Shown: positions 1 to 8,119 of the stretch, in pieces | Numbering within the stretch: position 1 is the first letter of the stretch | How the letters are laid out: every line of letters begins with the position of its first letter | NCBI RefSeq assembly: GCF_003054175.1 | Contig: NZ_QBKN01000024.1 | Location: 1 to 64,000, forward strand | Length of the DNA stretch: 64,000 bases | From: Allosediminivita pacifica | GTDB lineage: Bacteria > Pseudomonadota > Alphaproteobacteria > Rhodobacterales > Rhodobacteraceae | Reading direction: 5' to 3' | Program-made: the position numbers and the translations under genes | Notes under the pieces: generated by a model | The model's input: only the letters and a program-made list of their open reading frames with translations | What the model was told of the DNA's origin: nothing | Databases searched by the model: none

Positions 1-181
1 GGCAGAAGTCATCCATCGCCGCGGCCCTTGGCGCAGTTTCGAGGCGGTCGAATACGCGACCTTGGAATGGGTCGACTGGTTCAACAATCGCCGTCTGCTC
101 GAGCCCATCGGGAACATCCCACCCGCCGAGGCGGAGGCCAACTTCTACGCGGCTCTGGAAACTGAAGACATGGCCGCGTAA
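1..181 (+). CDS. IS3-family transposase OrfB, 3' end (partial)
   Basis: The reading frame from base 2 to the TAA at 179-181 gives the last 59 residues of an IS3-type transposase/integrase. It carries the usual C-terminal run EWVDWFNNRRLLEPIGN followed by PPAEAEANFY, which closes the DDE (rve) domain in IS3 OrfB proteins. The gene starts outside the window, so whether the element is intact cannot be judged. It sits at the edge of a low-GC stretch that looks acquired. Confidence 0.85.
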   Translation, partial: AEVIHRRGPWRSFEAVEYATLEWVDWFNNRRLLEPIGNIPPAEAEANFYAALETEDMAA

Positions 182-193
182 CTAATGACAATA

Positions 194-220
194 AGCCTCC
201 GACAAACTCGGTGCGGTTCA
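194..220. repeat. Right terminal inverted repeat of the IS3-type element
   Basis: Just after the transposase stop lies a sequence whose complement begins TGAACCGCACCGAGTTTGTC, the usual form of IS3-family ends (5'-TG...CA-3'). The outer end is placed at base 220. The left end and the target duplication lie outside the window. Confidence 0.7.
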
Positions 221-597
221 TCATAGTCTTGTAGAGTGGAAGTGAGTAACAATGTACTTACTTAGGTCCCAGCCTCAGGCGCGGAAAACCAGTGGCAAAG
301 CCCACCATAACTGGGTTAGTCGACCCCTGCCGACTAGCGTTATTTCGTCTAGCCCGAGACTTATAAGTTATTGAATAATATAGGTATAATCCTTATCGCC
401 GCATCGTTATGAGTTATTGAGTGGTGCTTTGATCACGGGTCTTGATTTTAGGGGGGCTTCGGGAACGCGGTGTCCAGATCCTTCTAGAACTGCGCAAGAT
501 TCATGTTATGTTCTTGATCTGTTCGAGTTGATCTGATATCCATATTCGAAAGTATCTTGCGGTTTCTTTTCTTAGCATCGCATCTGGGTCATAATAC
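221..597. other. AT-rich leader between IS end and accessory cassette
   Basis: No gene is seen here. Base composition is much lower in GC than the rest of the window. It contains a TATAAT hexamer at 385-390 without a convincing -35 partner, and two near-identical 16-base direct repeats at 361-376 and 407-422. It probably holds the promoter and regulatory sites of the downstream two-gene unit. Confidence 0.5.
361..422. repeat. Imperfect 16-bp direct repeat pair
   Basis: TTATAAGTTATTGAAT at 361-376 and TTATGAGTTATTGAGT at 407-422 match at 14 of 16 positions and begin 46 bases apart. They lie about 180-240 bases upstream of the first cassette gene. They could be operator sites for a regulator, or duplicated sequence; nothing in the window identifies a binding protein. 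Confidence 0.45.
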
Positions 598-1575
598 GTG
601 CTTCCAGTACTAAAGCTAGGGGCGGATGCTTTGCCAACAACATACACGAAAGAGAGCGTATCGGTTAGCTTTCATTTCTTCGAGAAGGGTGTTCGTCAAG
701 ATGACGGGCACTTCAACGCATCTGCGTTTAGTCAAGATGAGTTTGAGAATCTCTTGGCCAAGATAGAAGCCCAGCCAGATCCCGACCTCGATGATCCTTA
801 CGATTTCGACGGCGTAAAATATGGAAGGATCGTTCCCTTTCTTGAGCTTGAAAGAGTAGATGAACGAACATTGTTTGGCCAGTTTCGGTCCGCCTATTGG
901 GGTCATGCTTTCGAGAATACAGAGAAGGGGGTGATCGCAGCAGATTCTCTTAATCTGCGGAACTTTTGCTTCCTGCTCTACCTATCAGAGGGTGGGCGCA
1001 TTTATCTTGGATGTCAGTATCTTGGAAACTACGGGGACTATGGATCCTTAAGCCGCTCGCTCTTTAAAAAAATAGGTCTAGGCCCGAATGTGCGGTCGTG
1101 CTCATATTTCTCTGAGGCGGAAGACCTAATGAATACAATCCCGCAAGAAGTGAGGGTTACTCTTTCTAGCAGCAATAAGGAGCTAGCTGCCGGAAATGTA
1201 TTTAATAGTGGGAGTATGGTTGCCTTCAAGAAATCGGGGAAGGACGAGACATTCGAGGTTACGGTAAGAGATAATCTTTTGTCAATGGTGGGGCAGCCTG
1301 TCCCTCAGATAAAGAAGCAGGTCGCAGCAATGTTAAGCCAGAACGAGATATTCTCGGTGGACGATGAGGATATTCTCGATTGCGTAGTAACGGTCCGAAA
1401 AATGAAAGCAAGAGGAAAAAAGACTGTTTACCTTTTTGGGCAATCAGGGCGTGCTACGAAGTTCCATATGGACGTTGAACTAGACGATGACGGCTGGCCT
1501 GTTCTTGCGAAGGCTAAGTCCAAGATGCTAAAAAAGCTCGACGAGGAGATCATCAATAAGGTGATGCATGACTAG
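598..1575 (+). CDS. Unknown soluble protein, first gene of accessory two-gene cassette
   Basis: A 325-aa protein starting at GTG 598, with no signal peptide or membrane segment. I recognise no family. Visible features are an acidic patch (PDPDLDDPYDFDG) near residue 60, an aromatic-rich central part (FGQFRSAYWGHAF, then YLGCQYLGNYGDYGSL) and a lysine-rich alternating C-terminal third. Codon use is AT-rich compared with the rest of the window, so the gene is probably acquired. Its last 8 bases overlap the start of a small membrane protein gene, which suggests the two products act together. A phage-defence, conflict or island-maintenance role is only a hypothesis from the architecture and the position between an IS end and a tRNA gene. 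Confidence 0.75.
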   Translation: MLPVLKLGADALPTTYTKESVSVSFHFFEKGVRQDDGHFNASAFSQDEFENLLAKIEAQPDPDLDDPYDFDGVKYGRIVPFLELERVDERTLFGQFRSAYWGHAFENTEKGVIAADSLNLRNFCFLLYLSEGGRIYLGCQYLGNYGDYGSLSRSLFKKIGLGPNVRSCSYFSEAEDLMNTIPQEVRVTLSSSNKELAAGNVFNSGSMVAFKKSGKDETFEVTVRDNLLSMVGQPVPQIKKQVAAMLSQNEIFSVDDEDILDCVVTVRKMKARGKKTVYLFGQSGRATKFHMDVELDDDGWPVLAKAKSKMLKKLDEEIINKVMHD

Positions 1576-2200
1576 CTTGATTGAGATAGTCAGGCGCAAC
1601 AACAGCACATTCTACGACAACCGATCCGGGAAGAAGAAGAGTGTTGTCGCGAGGACGTTGCTGTTTGTGACACTGTCTCTTATATCCTCTTGGGTGCTAG
1701 GGACGCCATCTGACACAGTTGTATCGGCTGTAATCACAGTGCAGTCGATACTTGTTGGTTTCGGATTTAGTGTTATTTTCTTCTTGGTGAGCAGCGAGCG
1801 AGAGAATGAAGATGGTGCCAATGGGATTGAAGACAGAATTCGGCGCAAGAGACTGAATACTCTTTCTGATGAGCTATTCTTCAATATATCCTACTACAAC
1901 GTTGTGACGTTCTTTAGCGTAACTCTATCTCTTTTGTTTGCATTCAACATAGATGGAGTTTCTTCCTTCGCAGGTGGTGTTGTTGCGGACCTAGATATTC
2001 AGGGTGGCGTTAAGGATAACCTGCGCCAATATGTGGAGTGGGCGCATCACATCTTAATAGCATTTCTTTTCTTCGTGCTCCTTGAGAGTGTATTTACATT
2101 TTATAGAATTGTTATTAGGGTGAACTTTTTCTTTGATCAAAAGAGAAAGGTCAAATCTCAACGGATTGACCCTCCGGTGGATCGTGTCGTAGGCAAATAG
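1568..2200 (+). CDS. Unknown four-helix membrane protein, second gene of cassette
   Basis: A 210-aa protein whose ATG lies inside the end of the upstream gene (8-base overlap), so translation is probably coupled. Four hydrophobic segments are visible at about residues 27-45, 51-75, 108-127 and 160-184. A charged loop (SSERENEDGANGIEDRIRRKRL) separates helices 2 and 3, and the termini are basic (RNNSTFYDNRSGKKK; FDQKRKVKSQR). No enzyme motif or signal peptide is seen. A soluble protein paired with a small multi-helix membrane protein is a common layout in bacterial defence operons (sensor plus membrane effector, or the reverse), but no specific family is recognised. Confidence 0.75.
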   Translation: MTSLIEIVRRNNSTFYDNRSGKKKSVVARTLLFVTLSLISSWVLGTPSDTVVSAVITVQSILVGFGFSVIFFLVSSERENEDGANGIEDRIRRKRLNTLSDELFFNISYYNVVTFFSVTLSLLFAFNIDGVSSFAGGVVADLDIQGGVKDNLRQYVEWAHHILIAFLFFVLLESVFTFYRIVIRVNFFFDQKRKVKSQRIDPPVDRVVGK

Positions 2201-3471
2201 CTGAAGTGGCGCGCTGGCACTTTAATAATCGTTGGGTCGCTTCATTCAATTCGGGCAGGCGGCGTTTAAGTTAATCGCGGAGAGACGGTAATTATGATTA
2301 TGAGGGGAATTTATGCTGTGGTCGCGAACGATCGAGGGTCCGCTATGAGAAGCGTTTCTCGGCGCTTAACTTCCGATCTAGCCTTTGAATTGGCAGAGGG
2401 CCGATAAGGCTTTGCAAACCGTTATTCGTGGGTGGTGATGCTCATGCCAGCATCGCCCGCGTGGTTGGGATCCATCAGTCTTGGCTGTGCGGTGCCTTCG
2501 GTTAGAGCGCAGAGGCCCAAATCAAAGCGTGTCGAATGGGTCAGAAACGCTCGATTGCGACTCGGTGCCGGTACCCGGAAAGAGCTTTGAGAAAACCGCT
2601 GGCGTGACGCCATGTCGTCGATTGGTGGACCTGCCTGTGGCGTAGGGGCACACTTGTGAGCGCGTCCGTGTCCCGTGACGCGAAGAGAAGGGCAGGGGCC
2701 TACCAGCTTGTTTCGCTTCCGGCTTGAAGTTGCCGATGTCTATCCACTCTATGATCGGTGTGAACATGTCGGGCTCGGACTAGTAGAGCAATCAACTGCG
2801 AACTGTCTCGCGGTCCTTGTCTGCCCGGCGCCTCTCCTTGTTGCGATTGATCGAAGTAGCGTCGCAATGGAATGCTATCATAAAACGTCAGTGACTTACC
2901 GAGAAAGTTCACTAACTTTGGCCGCAGCCGTGTGAAATGCGCGTTGGCCAGCCGAACAACTCGCTCACCAGAAAACCTCATCGAGTTGACGCGGAAGCGC
3001 TCGCTGGCGTGTTGATCACAGACAGGCGCCTGAGCGAGCGAGGTCGGGCCTTTCGGCCACCATGCGGTTCAAGTCGCAGGGCGGGCCGACTTTGCGGACC
3101 GCGGATAAGTGTCTGTAGGCGAAGTAGCCGTGGCGAAGATCCCAAAGATGCGGTTGAAGAAAAGCCTTTGAGGGGGCTGGCTGCGCCGGGCAGCAGTTGG
3201 GATCGTGCATCTCGTGTAGCGTCACTCCGAAAGGGAGCGTCGATTGTACAGCGCATGTCGCTTGTCGCGTTCCTGCATCTACACGTGTGGCGGCTTCTAA
3301 GCGCTCAGCTAAAGGTTATCACTTTCCGCGAGCCGTAAAGGCGAATCTTGGTGGGGGGCAGGGTTCTCGCCTCGTCCAGCCTATCTGTACAGAAATGGTC
3401 CATGAAACGGTCCATCGCTTCTGTTGAAATTGCTTTAGTGCTTTGAAAATATTGATATTTTTTGGTTTAGC
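2201..3471. other. Gene-poor remnant between cassette and tRNA-Phe
   Basis: About 1.27 kb with no open frame I can support on either strand; those present are short, overlap one another and show no recognisable motif. Composition rises from about half GC near 2.2 kb toward chromosome-like GC at 2.9-3.3 kb, then falls again next to the tRNA, as in a mosaic of decayed insertions. No copy of the tRNA 3' end that would mark the far attachment site was seen. Confidence 0.5.
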
Positions 3472-3546
3472 TGGTGCCCGGGGGCGGAATCGAACCACCG
3501 ACACGAGGATTTTCAATCCACTGCTCTACCCCTGAGCTACCCGGGC
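3472..3546 (-). tRNA. tRNA-Phe (GAA)
   Basis: The minus strand folds as a full 75-base cloverleaf with encoded CCA. The acceptor stem is GCCCGGG/CCCGGGC, the D arm GCTC/GAGC, the anticodon loop TTGAAAA (anticodon GAA), and the T arm has TTCGATT in its loop. One T-T mismatch occurs in the anticodon stem (GTGGA/TCCTC). The 3' end faces the low-GC region, the usual orientation for an integrase target. Confidence 0.95.
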
Positions 3547-3671
3547 ACGGGGAAGGGCGCTGCCCTTCGGGTGGAGGCGGTCTAGCGAAGCTCCGGGACG
3601 GTGTCCAGAGGGATTTGGCAGTTTTTCGAAGCCCCTTTCGCAGCGTCGCCCCAAGGGGTAATCCCGGTGAC

Positions 3672-4730
3672 ATGGCGCAGGCTTTCACCGATCTTTCGGC
3701 TTTCTTCACCCATGACTACGACGACGTCATCGACGTCCGCTCGCCGGCCGAATTCGCCGAGGACCATGTCCCCGGCGCCATCAACCTGCCCGTGCTCGAC
3801 AACGAGGAGCGCGCCCGCGTCGGCACGATCTACAAGCAGGAAAGCCCCTTCCGTGCGCGCAAGATCGGCGCCGCGCTGGTCTTCCGCAACGCCGCCACGC
3901 ATATCGAGACCCGGCTCTCCCACCACGAGGGCGGCTGGCAGCCGCTGGTCTACTGCTGGCGGGGCGGGCAGCGCTCGGGCGCGTTTTCGTGGATGCTGCG
4001 CGAGATCGGCTGGCGGTCCGAGACCGTGCAGGGCGGCTACAAGACCTACCGGCGGCTCGTGACGCAGGCGCTTTACGACACCTCTCTGCCGCACCGGTTC
4101 ATCCAGCTCGGCGGCTACACCGGCACGGCCAAGACCGACCTGCTGCACCGCCTTGCGGCGCGCGGCGTGCAGGTGCTCGACCTCGAGGGGCTCGCCTGTC
4201 ACCGCGGGTCGTTGCTGGGCGAGATGCCGGGCGGCCAGCCCAGCCAGAAGGGGTTCGAGACGGCGCTGGCGCAGGCCCTGCATGGTTTCGATCCCGCCCG
4301 CCCGGTGCTGGTCGAGGCCGAGAGCAGCAAGATCGGCCAGATCCTCGTGCCGCCGTCCCTTTGGGAGGGGATGAAAAAGGCGCCCTGGATCGAGGTGCGC
4401 GCGCCGCTGCAGGCTCGCGCGCAGTACCTTGCCCGCGCCTATGACGACATCCTGTCGGACCGCAATCGCCTGCAGGCCCGGCTGGCGCCGCTGCGCCACC
4501 ACCGGGGCCACGCGCTGGTGGAACACTGGAACGGGCTCATCAATGACGACGACCGCATCGCGCTCTGCCGGTCGCTGGCGGCGGATCACTACGATCCGGC
4601 CTATGACAAGTCGATGCGCGCCATGGAGCCCGACGTGCGCGAGGTCTTCGAGACGCCGGCGCTCGACGACGCGGCGCTCGATGTCCTGGCCGACCGTATG
4701 GCCGCGGCGCTTCAGGACATGGTGATCTGA
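3672..4730 (+). CDS. mnmH: tRNA 2-selenouridine synthase (MnmH/SelU)
   Basis: A 352-aa enzyme that replaces the sulfur of 2-thiouridine at the wobble base of certain tRNAs with selenium from selenophosphate. An N-terminal rhodanese domain (about residues 8-125) carries the active cysteine in VYCWRGGQRSG (Cys95). A P-loop follows near residue 146 (LGGYTGTAKTDLL). The frame is open further upstream into the tRNA gene; ATG 3672 was chosen because the rhodanese domain begins right after it. The gene is convergent with selD, the selenophosphate donor enzyme, and their 3' ends overlap by 19 bases. Confidence 0.93.
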   Translation: MAQAFTDLSAFFTHDYDDVIDVRSPAEFAEDHVPGAINLPVLDNEERARVGTIYKQESPFRARKIGAALVFRNAATHIETRLSHHEGGWQPLVYCWRGGQRSGAFSWMLREIGWRSETVQGGYKTYRRLVTQALYDTSLPHRFIQLGGYTGTAKTDLLHRLAARGVQVLDLEGLACHRGSLLGEMPGGQPSQKGFETALAQALHGFDPARPVLVEAESSKIGQILVPPSLWEGMKKAPWIEVRAPLQARAQYLARAYDDILSDRNRLQARLAPLRHHRGHALVEHWNGLINDDDRIALCRSLAADHYDPAYDKSMRAMEPDVREVFETPALDDAALDVLADRMAAALQDMVI

Positions 4731-6865
4731 GAGCCCTCGGTGATCCGCCCGATCACCGCCGCCTCGTAGCCGTCGGCCCTCAGAGCTGCCACCACCGATG
4801 CCCCATCCGGGATCGCCGCCAGTAACCCGCCCGCCGTCTGCGGGTCGAACATCAGGTCGGCGCGCGGGCTTTGTGGCAGGCCGAGCAGGGCAGCACGGTT
4901 CTCGGGGTAGAGCGAGGAGCGCACGCCCTCGGCCGCCAGCGTCTCGGCCCCCGGCAGCAGCGGCACGGCTGATAGGTCCAACTCCGCCCCGTTGCCCGAG
5001 GCGCGGCAGATGTTCGACAGGTGGCCGGCCAGTCCAAAGCCCGTCACGTCGGTCATGGCATGCGCCCCCGCCAGCAGCTCCGCCGCTCGTGCGGAAGAGC
5101 GCATCATGCTCTGAAGTGCCGCGGCTACCACGTCGCCATCGGCGCGGCCTTCCATCTCGGCGGCAAGCACGGTGCCGGTGCCGATGGGCTTGGTCAACAC
5201 GAGGTCGTCGCCGGGCCGGGCGCCGGCCAGCGTGATGGCCTCGGCCTCGCACAGGCCCGTGATCGAGAACCCGATGGTCATCTCGGATCCCTGGCTGGAA
5301 TGCCCACCGACCACCGCCGCGCCGGCTTCGGTGATGACCTTTGACGCCGCACTCATGATCTCGCGCAGCGTGCGCTCGGCGAGTGCGGGCGACATGCGCG
5401 GGATGACGATCTGCGCCACCGCTGCCTGCGGGGCCGCGCCCATGGCCCAGATGTCGCCAAGCGCGTGCACCGCCGTGATGCGGGCCATGACCGCCGGGTC
5501 CTCGACGAAGGCGCGCAGGTGGTCGGTGGTCAGCACCTGCCGCGCCCCGCCCGTCTGCAGCAGCGCCGCGTCATCGCCGGGTAGGGGGGTGATGTCGTCC
5601 CTCGTGGTGGCAGGCAGCCCCGCCAGCGCCGCGCTCAGCGCGCCCGATCCCACCTTGGCGCCGCAGCCCCCGCAGAGCATCTTGCCGCCGAGCGCCTCGT
5701 CCTGCCCCGCAGCCCGGGGCGAGGGCACCTCGGGCGCGTTCATGCGGGGCAATTCGCGGAATTTCTCCATGAACTTGCGGTCGATCCGATCCTTCCAGCG
5801 CCAGAGCAGCGGCCCCGACGGCGCAAACCCACCCCGATCAGCCAGCGCGGATTTCTCTCCCAGCGAGATGAGCTTGAGGTAGTCCTTCTGCGGGCTGTAG
5901 CGCCGCATCCGGCCAGTGCCTGCGAGCGCCGTGCGAAGGTTCTCGAACAGCACAGGCGCCTGCCGCACGGCGTAGACGCCCGCCTTGGGGCGTGGCGCGA
6001 AGGCCATGTGTGCGCAGTCCCCGGCGGCAAAGACGGACGCGTCCGAGCCGCGCAGGGTCTCGTCCACCGCGATGAAGCCCTCGTGCAGGTCCAGCCCGCT
6101 GGCCCGAAGCCATCCGTAGGGCCGCGCGCCCGCCGCGCCGGTGACGAAGCTCGCGTGCAGCACCTCGCCCCCGGCCAGCACCAGCCCCTCCGCCGTCACC
6201 GCCTCGATGGCGCAGTTCTCGCGCAGCACTACACCCTGCGCCGCCAGCGCCGCGCGCAGCTTGTCGGCACTGCGTTCGGGCAGCGCGCTCAGCGCCTGCG
6301 CATTGTCCAAGAGCGTCACGCTATGGTCTCGCCCGCGGGCGCGCAGGGCATAGGCCATGGCCATGGCAAGCTCCGCCCCCGCCACGCCGCCGCCGATCAC
6401 CACGGCCTGCGCCGGGCCGCTTCCGTCGCGCCAGACTGCCCATTTCGCAGCGAAAGGACCGAGTGGCTTGGCGGGCACGCCGTGTTCGGCAAAGCCCGGC
6501 AGGTCGGGCATGGCCGAGGTGATGCCCACGTCGACCGAGGCCACGTCGAAGCCCACCGGCGGATGCCCTGCCACGCGGACCTCGCCCCGGAGAAGGTCGA
6601 TGCCCTCCGCCGCGCCCAGCACCAGCCGCGCGCCGGCGAAGCGCGCGAGCTTCACCAGGTCGATGTCCAGCGCCTCGCGCGGGTAGTGCCCGGCCACGTG
6701 CCCCGGCAGCATGCCCGAATAGGGCGCCGTGGGTCCCGGATTGATCAGCGTCACGCGCGCGCCGGGCAGGGGGCGCATCCCCCATTTCCGCAGCACCAGC
6801 GCATGGGTGTGCCCGCCACCGATCAACACGAGATCGCGGGTCAGGGGGATCGGGGCTGTCTGCAT
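4712..6865 (-). CDS. selD: Selenide, water dikinase fused to N-terminal FAD/NAD(P) oxidoreductase
   Basis: A 717-aa fusion. Residues 1 to about 350 form an NADH-dehydrogenase-like FAD/NAD(P)-binding domain (dinucleotide motif LVLIGGGHTHALVL at the N-terminus; second motif VVIGGGVAGAELAMAMA; AAGDCAHM near the FAD end). From about residue 395 the SelD domain begins with LCGGCGAKVG, in which a cysteine takes the place where some SelD proteins have selenocysteine. It includes ATP-binding GDDAALL and DVTGFGLAGHL. SelD makes selenophosphate from selenide and ATP. The fused redox domain may supply or reduce the selenium substrate (inference). Fusions of this type are known. Confidence 0.93.
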   Translation of the reverse strand: MQTAPIPLTRDLVLIGGGHTHALVLRKWGMRPLPGARVTLINPGPTAPYSGMLPGHVAGHYPREALDIDLVKLARFAGARLVLGAAEGIDLLRGEVRVAGHPPVGFDVASVDVGITSAMPDLPGFAEHGVPAKPLGPFAAKWAVWRDGSGPAQAVVIGGGVAGAELAMAMAYALRARGRDHSVTLLDNAQALSALPERSADKLRAALAAQGVVLRENCAIEAVTAEGLVLAGGEVLHASFVTGAAGARPYGWLRASGLDLHEGFIAVDETLRGSDASVFAAGDCAHMAFAPRPKAGVYAVRQAPVLFENLRTALAGTGRMRRYSPQKDYLKLISLGEKSALADRGGFAPSGPLLWRWKDRIDRKFMEKFRELPRMNAPEVPSPRAAGQDEALGGKMLCGGCGAKVGSGALSAALAGLPATTRDDITPLPGDDAALLQTGGARQVLTTDHLRAFVEDPAVMARITAVHALGDIWAMGAAPQAAVAQIVIPRMSPALAERTLREIMSAASKVITEAGAAVVGGHSSQGSEMTIGFSITGLCEAEAITLAGARPGDDLVLTKPIGTGTVLAAEMEGRADGDVVAAALQSMMRSSARAAELLAGAHAMTDVTGFGLAGHLSNICRASGNGAELDLSAVPLLPGAETLAAEGVRSSLYPENRAALLGLPQSPRADLMFDPQTAGGLLAAIPDGASVVAALRADGYEAAVIGRITEGSQITMS

Positions 6866-6998
6866 GTCTCACGCCTCAAAGCTCGCGGCGATCCGGGTAG
6901 CACTTTTTGGAGGGCGCGCCCATGCCATGACGGGATCGTGCAGGGATGCGGCGCAAGAATGCTGCGCTGCCGCGTAATTAGCCGCATTTTGCTTCTTG

Positions 6999-7014
6999 CC
7001 GAAACCGGTTTCGG
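6999..7014. promoter_or_regulatory. Perfect LacI-type operator palindrome
   Basis: CCGAAACCGGTTTCGG is a perfect 16-base palindrome with a central CG, the classical form of LacI/GalR-family operators. It begins 32 bases before the ATG of the adjacent LacI-type gene, so autoregulation and control of the following transport operon are expected. selD lies divergently on the other side. Confidence 0.75.
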
Positions 7015-7030
7015 GGCGGACAGTCGGGGC

Positions 7031-8119
7031 ATGGGGGAAGAAATCCACATCGACTCACAGCATCGGCAGGGCGCTCGGGTGACGATTTCCGACGTCGCCA
7101 AGGCCGTGAGTCTGACCAAGGGCACGGTGTCACGTGCCCTGAACAACTACCCCGACATCAGCGCCTCGACGCGCCAGCGTGTCATGGCAGCGGCCCGTGA
7201 TCTGGGCTACACGCCGCTCGCTCATGCGCAGGCGATCCGCACCGGGCGGGTGCGCGCCGTGGGGCTTGTCCTGCACCTCGACCAGCACGACGCGCAGAAG
7301 CCCTTCCTCGCCGACTTCCTCAAGGGAATCACCCAAGGCGCCAGCGCCGAGGGCTGGACGCTCACCGTCGCCACCGCCGAGACCGAGGCAGAGGCGACCG
7401 AGACCTACCGCCGCCTCGTCGAGGAACGGAAGGCCGACGGTTTCATCCTGCCGCGCACCAAGATGGACGATGCCCGCATCGACTTCCTGCGCGAACGCGG
7501 TGTGCCTTTCGTCCTCTACGGTCGCACCGGCGACACCGAGGGTTGCGCCTGGTTCGACCTGTTGGGCGAAACCGCGATGGAAGAGGCCGTGGCCATCCTC
7601 GCGGGGCAGGGTCACAGCCGCATCGGCTACATCGGCGGCGATGGCGCCTTCACCTATGCGGCGCTGCGCCTTCAGGGCTACCGCGAAGGCCTCGCCGCCG
7701 CGGGGCTGCGCCACGATCCCGCGCTCGAGATCACGGGCTGCGCCACCGCGCAGGCCGGGGCCGCCGCCGCGCAGGACCTGCTCGCCGAGGATCCCGCGCC
7801 CACCGCGATCATCTGCGCCACCGACCTGCTGGCCACCGGCGTCATCCGCGCCCTGCGCGCCGCCGGGCACCGCCCCGGCGAGACCATCTCCGTCATCGGC
7901 TACGACGGTGCGCCCGAAGCGGCCGCGCTCGAGCCGCCGCTGTCCACCTTCGTGGTCGACCAGCAGCGCGCGGGCACCCGCCTGTCGCAGATGCTGATCG
8001 CCCGCATCCGGGGCGAGTCCCCGGAGCTTTTGCGCGAAACCGCGCGTGCGACCTACCGGGAGGGGGGCACCGTCGCCCCGCCACCGGGATCTCAACCAGA
8101 AAGGGAGGATCCTTCATGA
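7031..8119 (+). CDS. LacI-family transcriptional regulator
   Basis: A 362-aa repressor. The helix-turn-helix occupies about residues 17-60 (VTISDVAKAVSLTKGTVSRAL), followed by a periplasmic-binding-protein-like effector domain (FDLLGETAMEEAV, RIGYIGGDGAF, AIICATDLLATG, VIGYDGAPEAAALEPPLST). An alternative GTG start at 7079 would begin directly at VTISDVAK. The stop codon overlaps the ATG of the binding-protein gene (ATGA), so it is the first gene of the uptake operon. It probably binds the palindrome at 6999-7014 and responds to the transported sugar. Confidence 0.92.
   Translation: MGEEIHIDSQHRQGARVTISDVAKAVSLTKGTVSRALNNYPDISASTRQRVMAAARDLGYTPLAHAQAIRTGRVRAVGLVLHLDQHDAQKPFLADFLKGITQGASAEGWTLTVATAETEAEATETYRRLVEERKADGFILPRTKMDDARIDFLRERGVPFVLYGRTGDTEGCAWFDLLGETAMEEAVAILAGQGHSRIGYIGGDGAFTYAALRLQGYREGLAAAGLRHDPALEITGCATAQAGAAAAQDLLAEDPAPTAIICATDLLATGVIRALRAAGHRPGETISVIGYDGAPEAAALEPPLSTFVVDQQRAGTRLSQMLIARIRGESPELLRETARATYREGGTVAPPPGSQPEREDPS

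Noticed and set aside
2422-3338. Several 60-130 codon frames between the cassette and tRNA-Phe
   Set aside because: They overlap on both strands, show no family pattern and no good start sites; treated as decayed sequence.
3472-3546. tRNA-Phe as a pseudogene because of the T-T mismatch in the anticodon stem
   Set aside because: All other stems, the invariant bases and the encoded CCA are intact, and one mismatch in this stem is compatible with a working tRNA.
3582-5252. A 556-codon minus-strand open frame over mnmH and selD
   Set aside because: It overlaps two well-supported selenium genes in other frames and reads as Arg/Ala/Gly-rich sequence without domains.
6008-7030. Long upstream extension of the first LacI gene
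   Set aside because: The extension is antisense to the FAD domain of selD. The LacI helix-turn-helix begins just after ATG 7031, where an operator is also found upstream.
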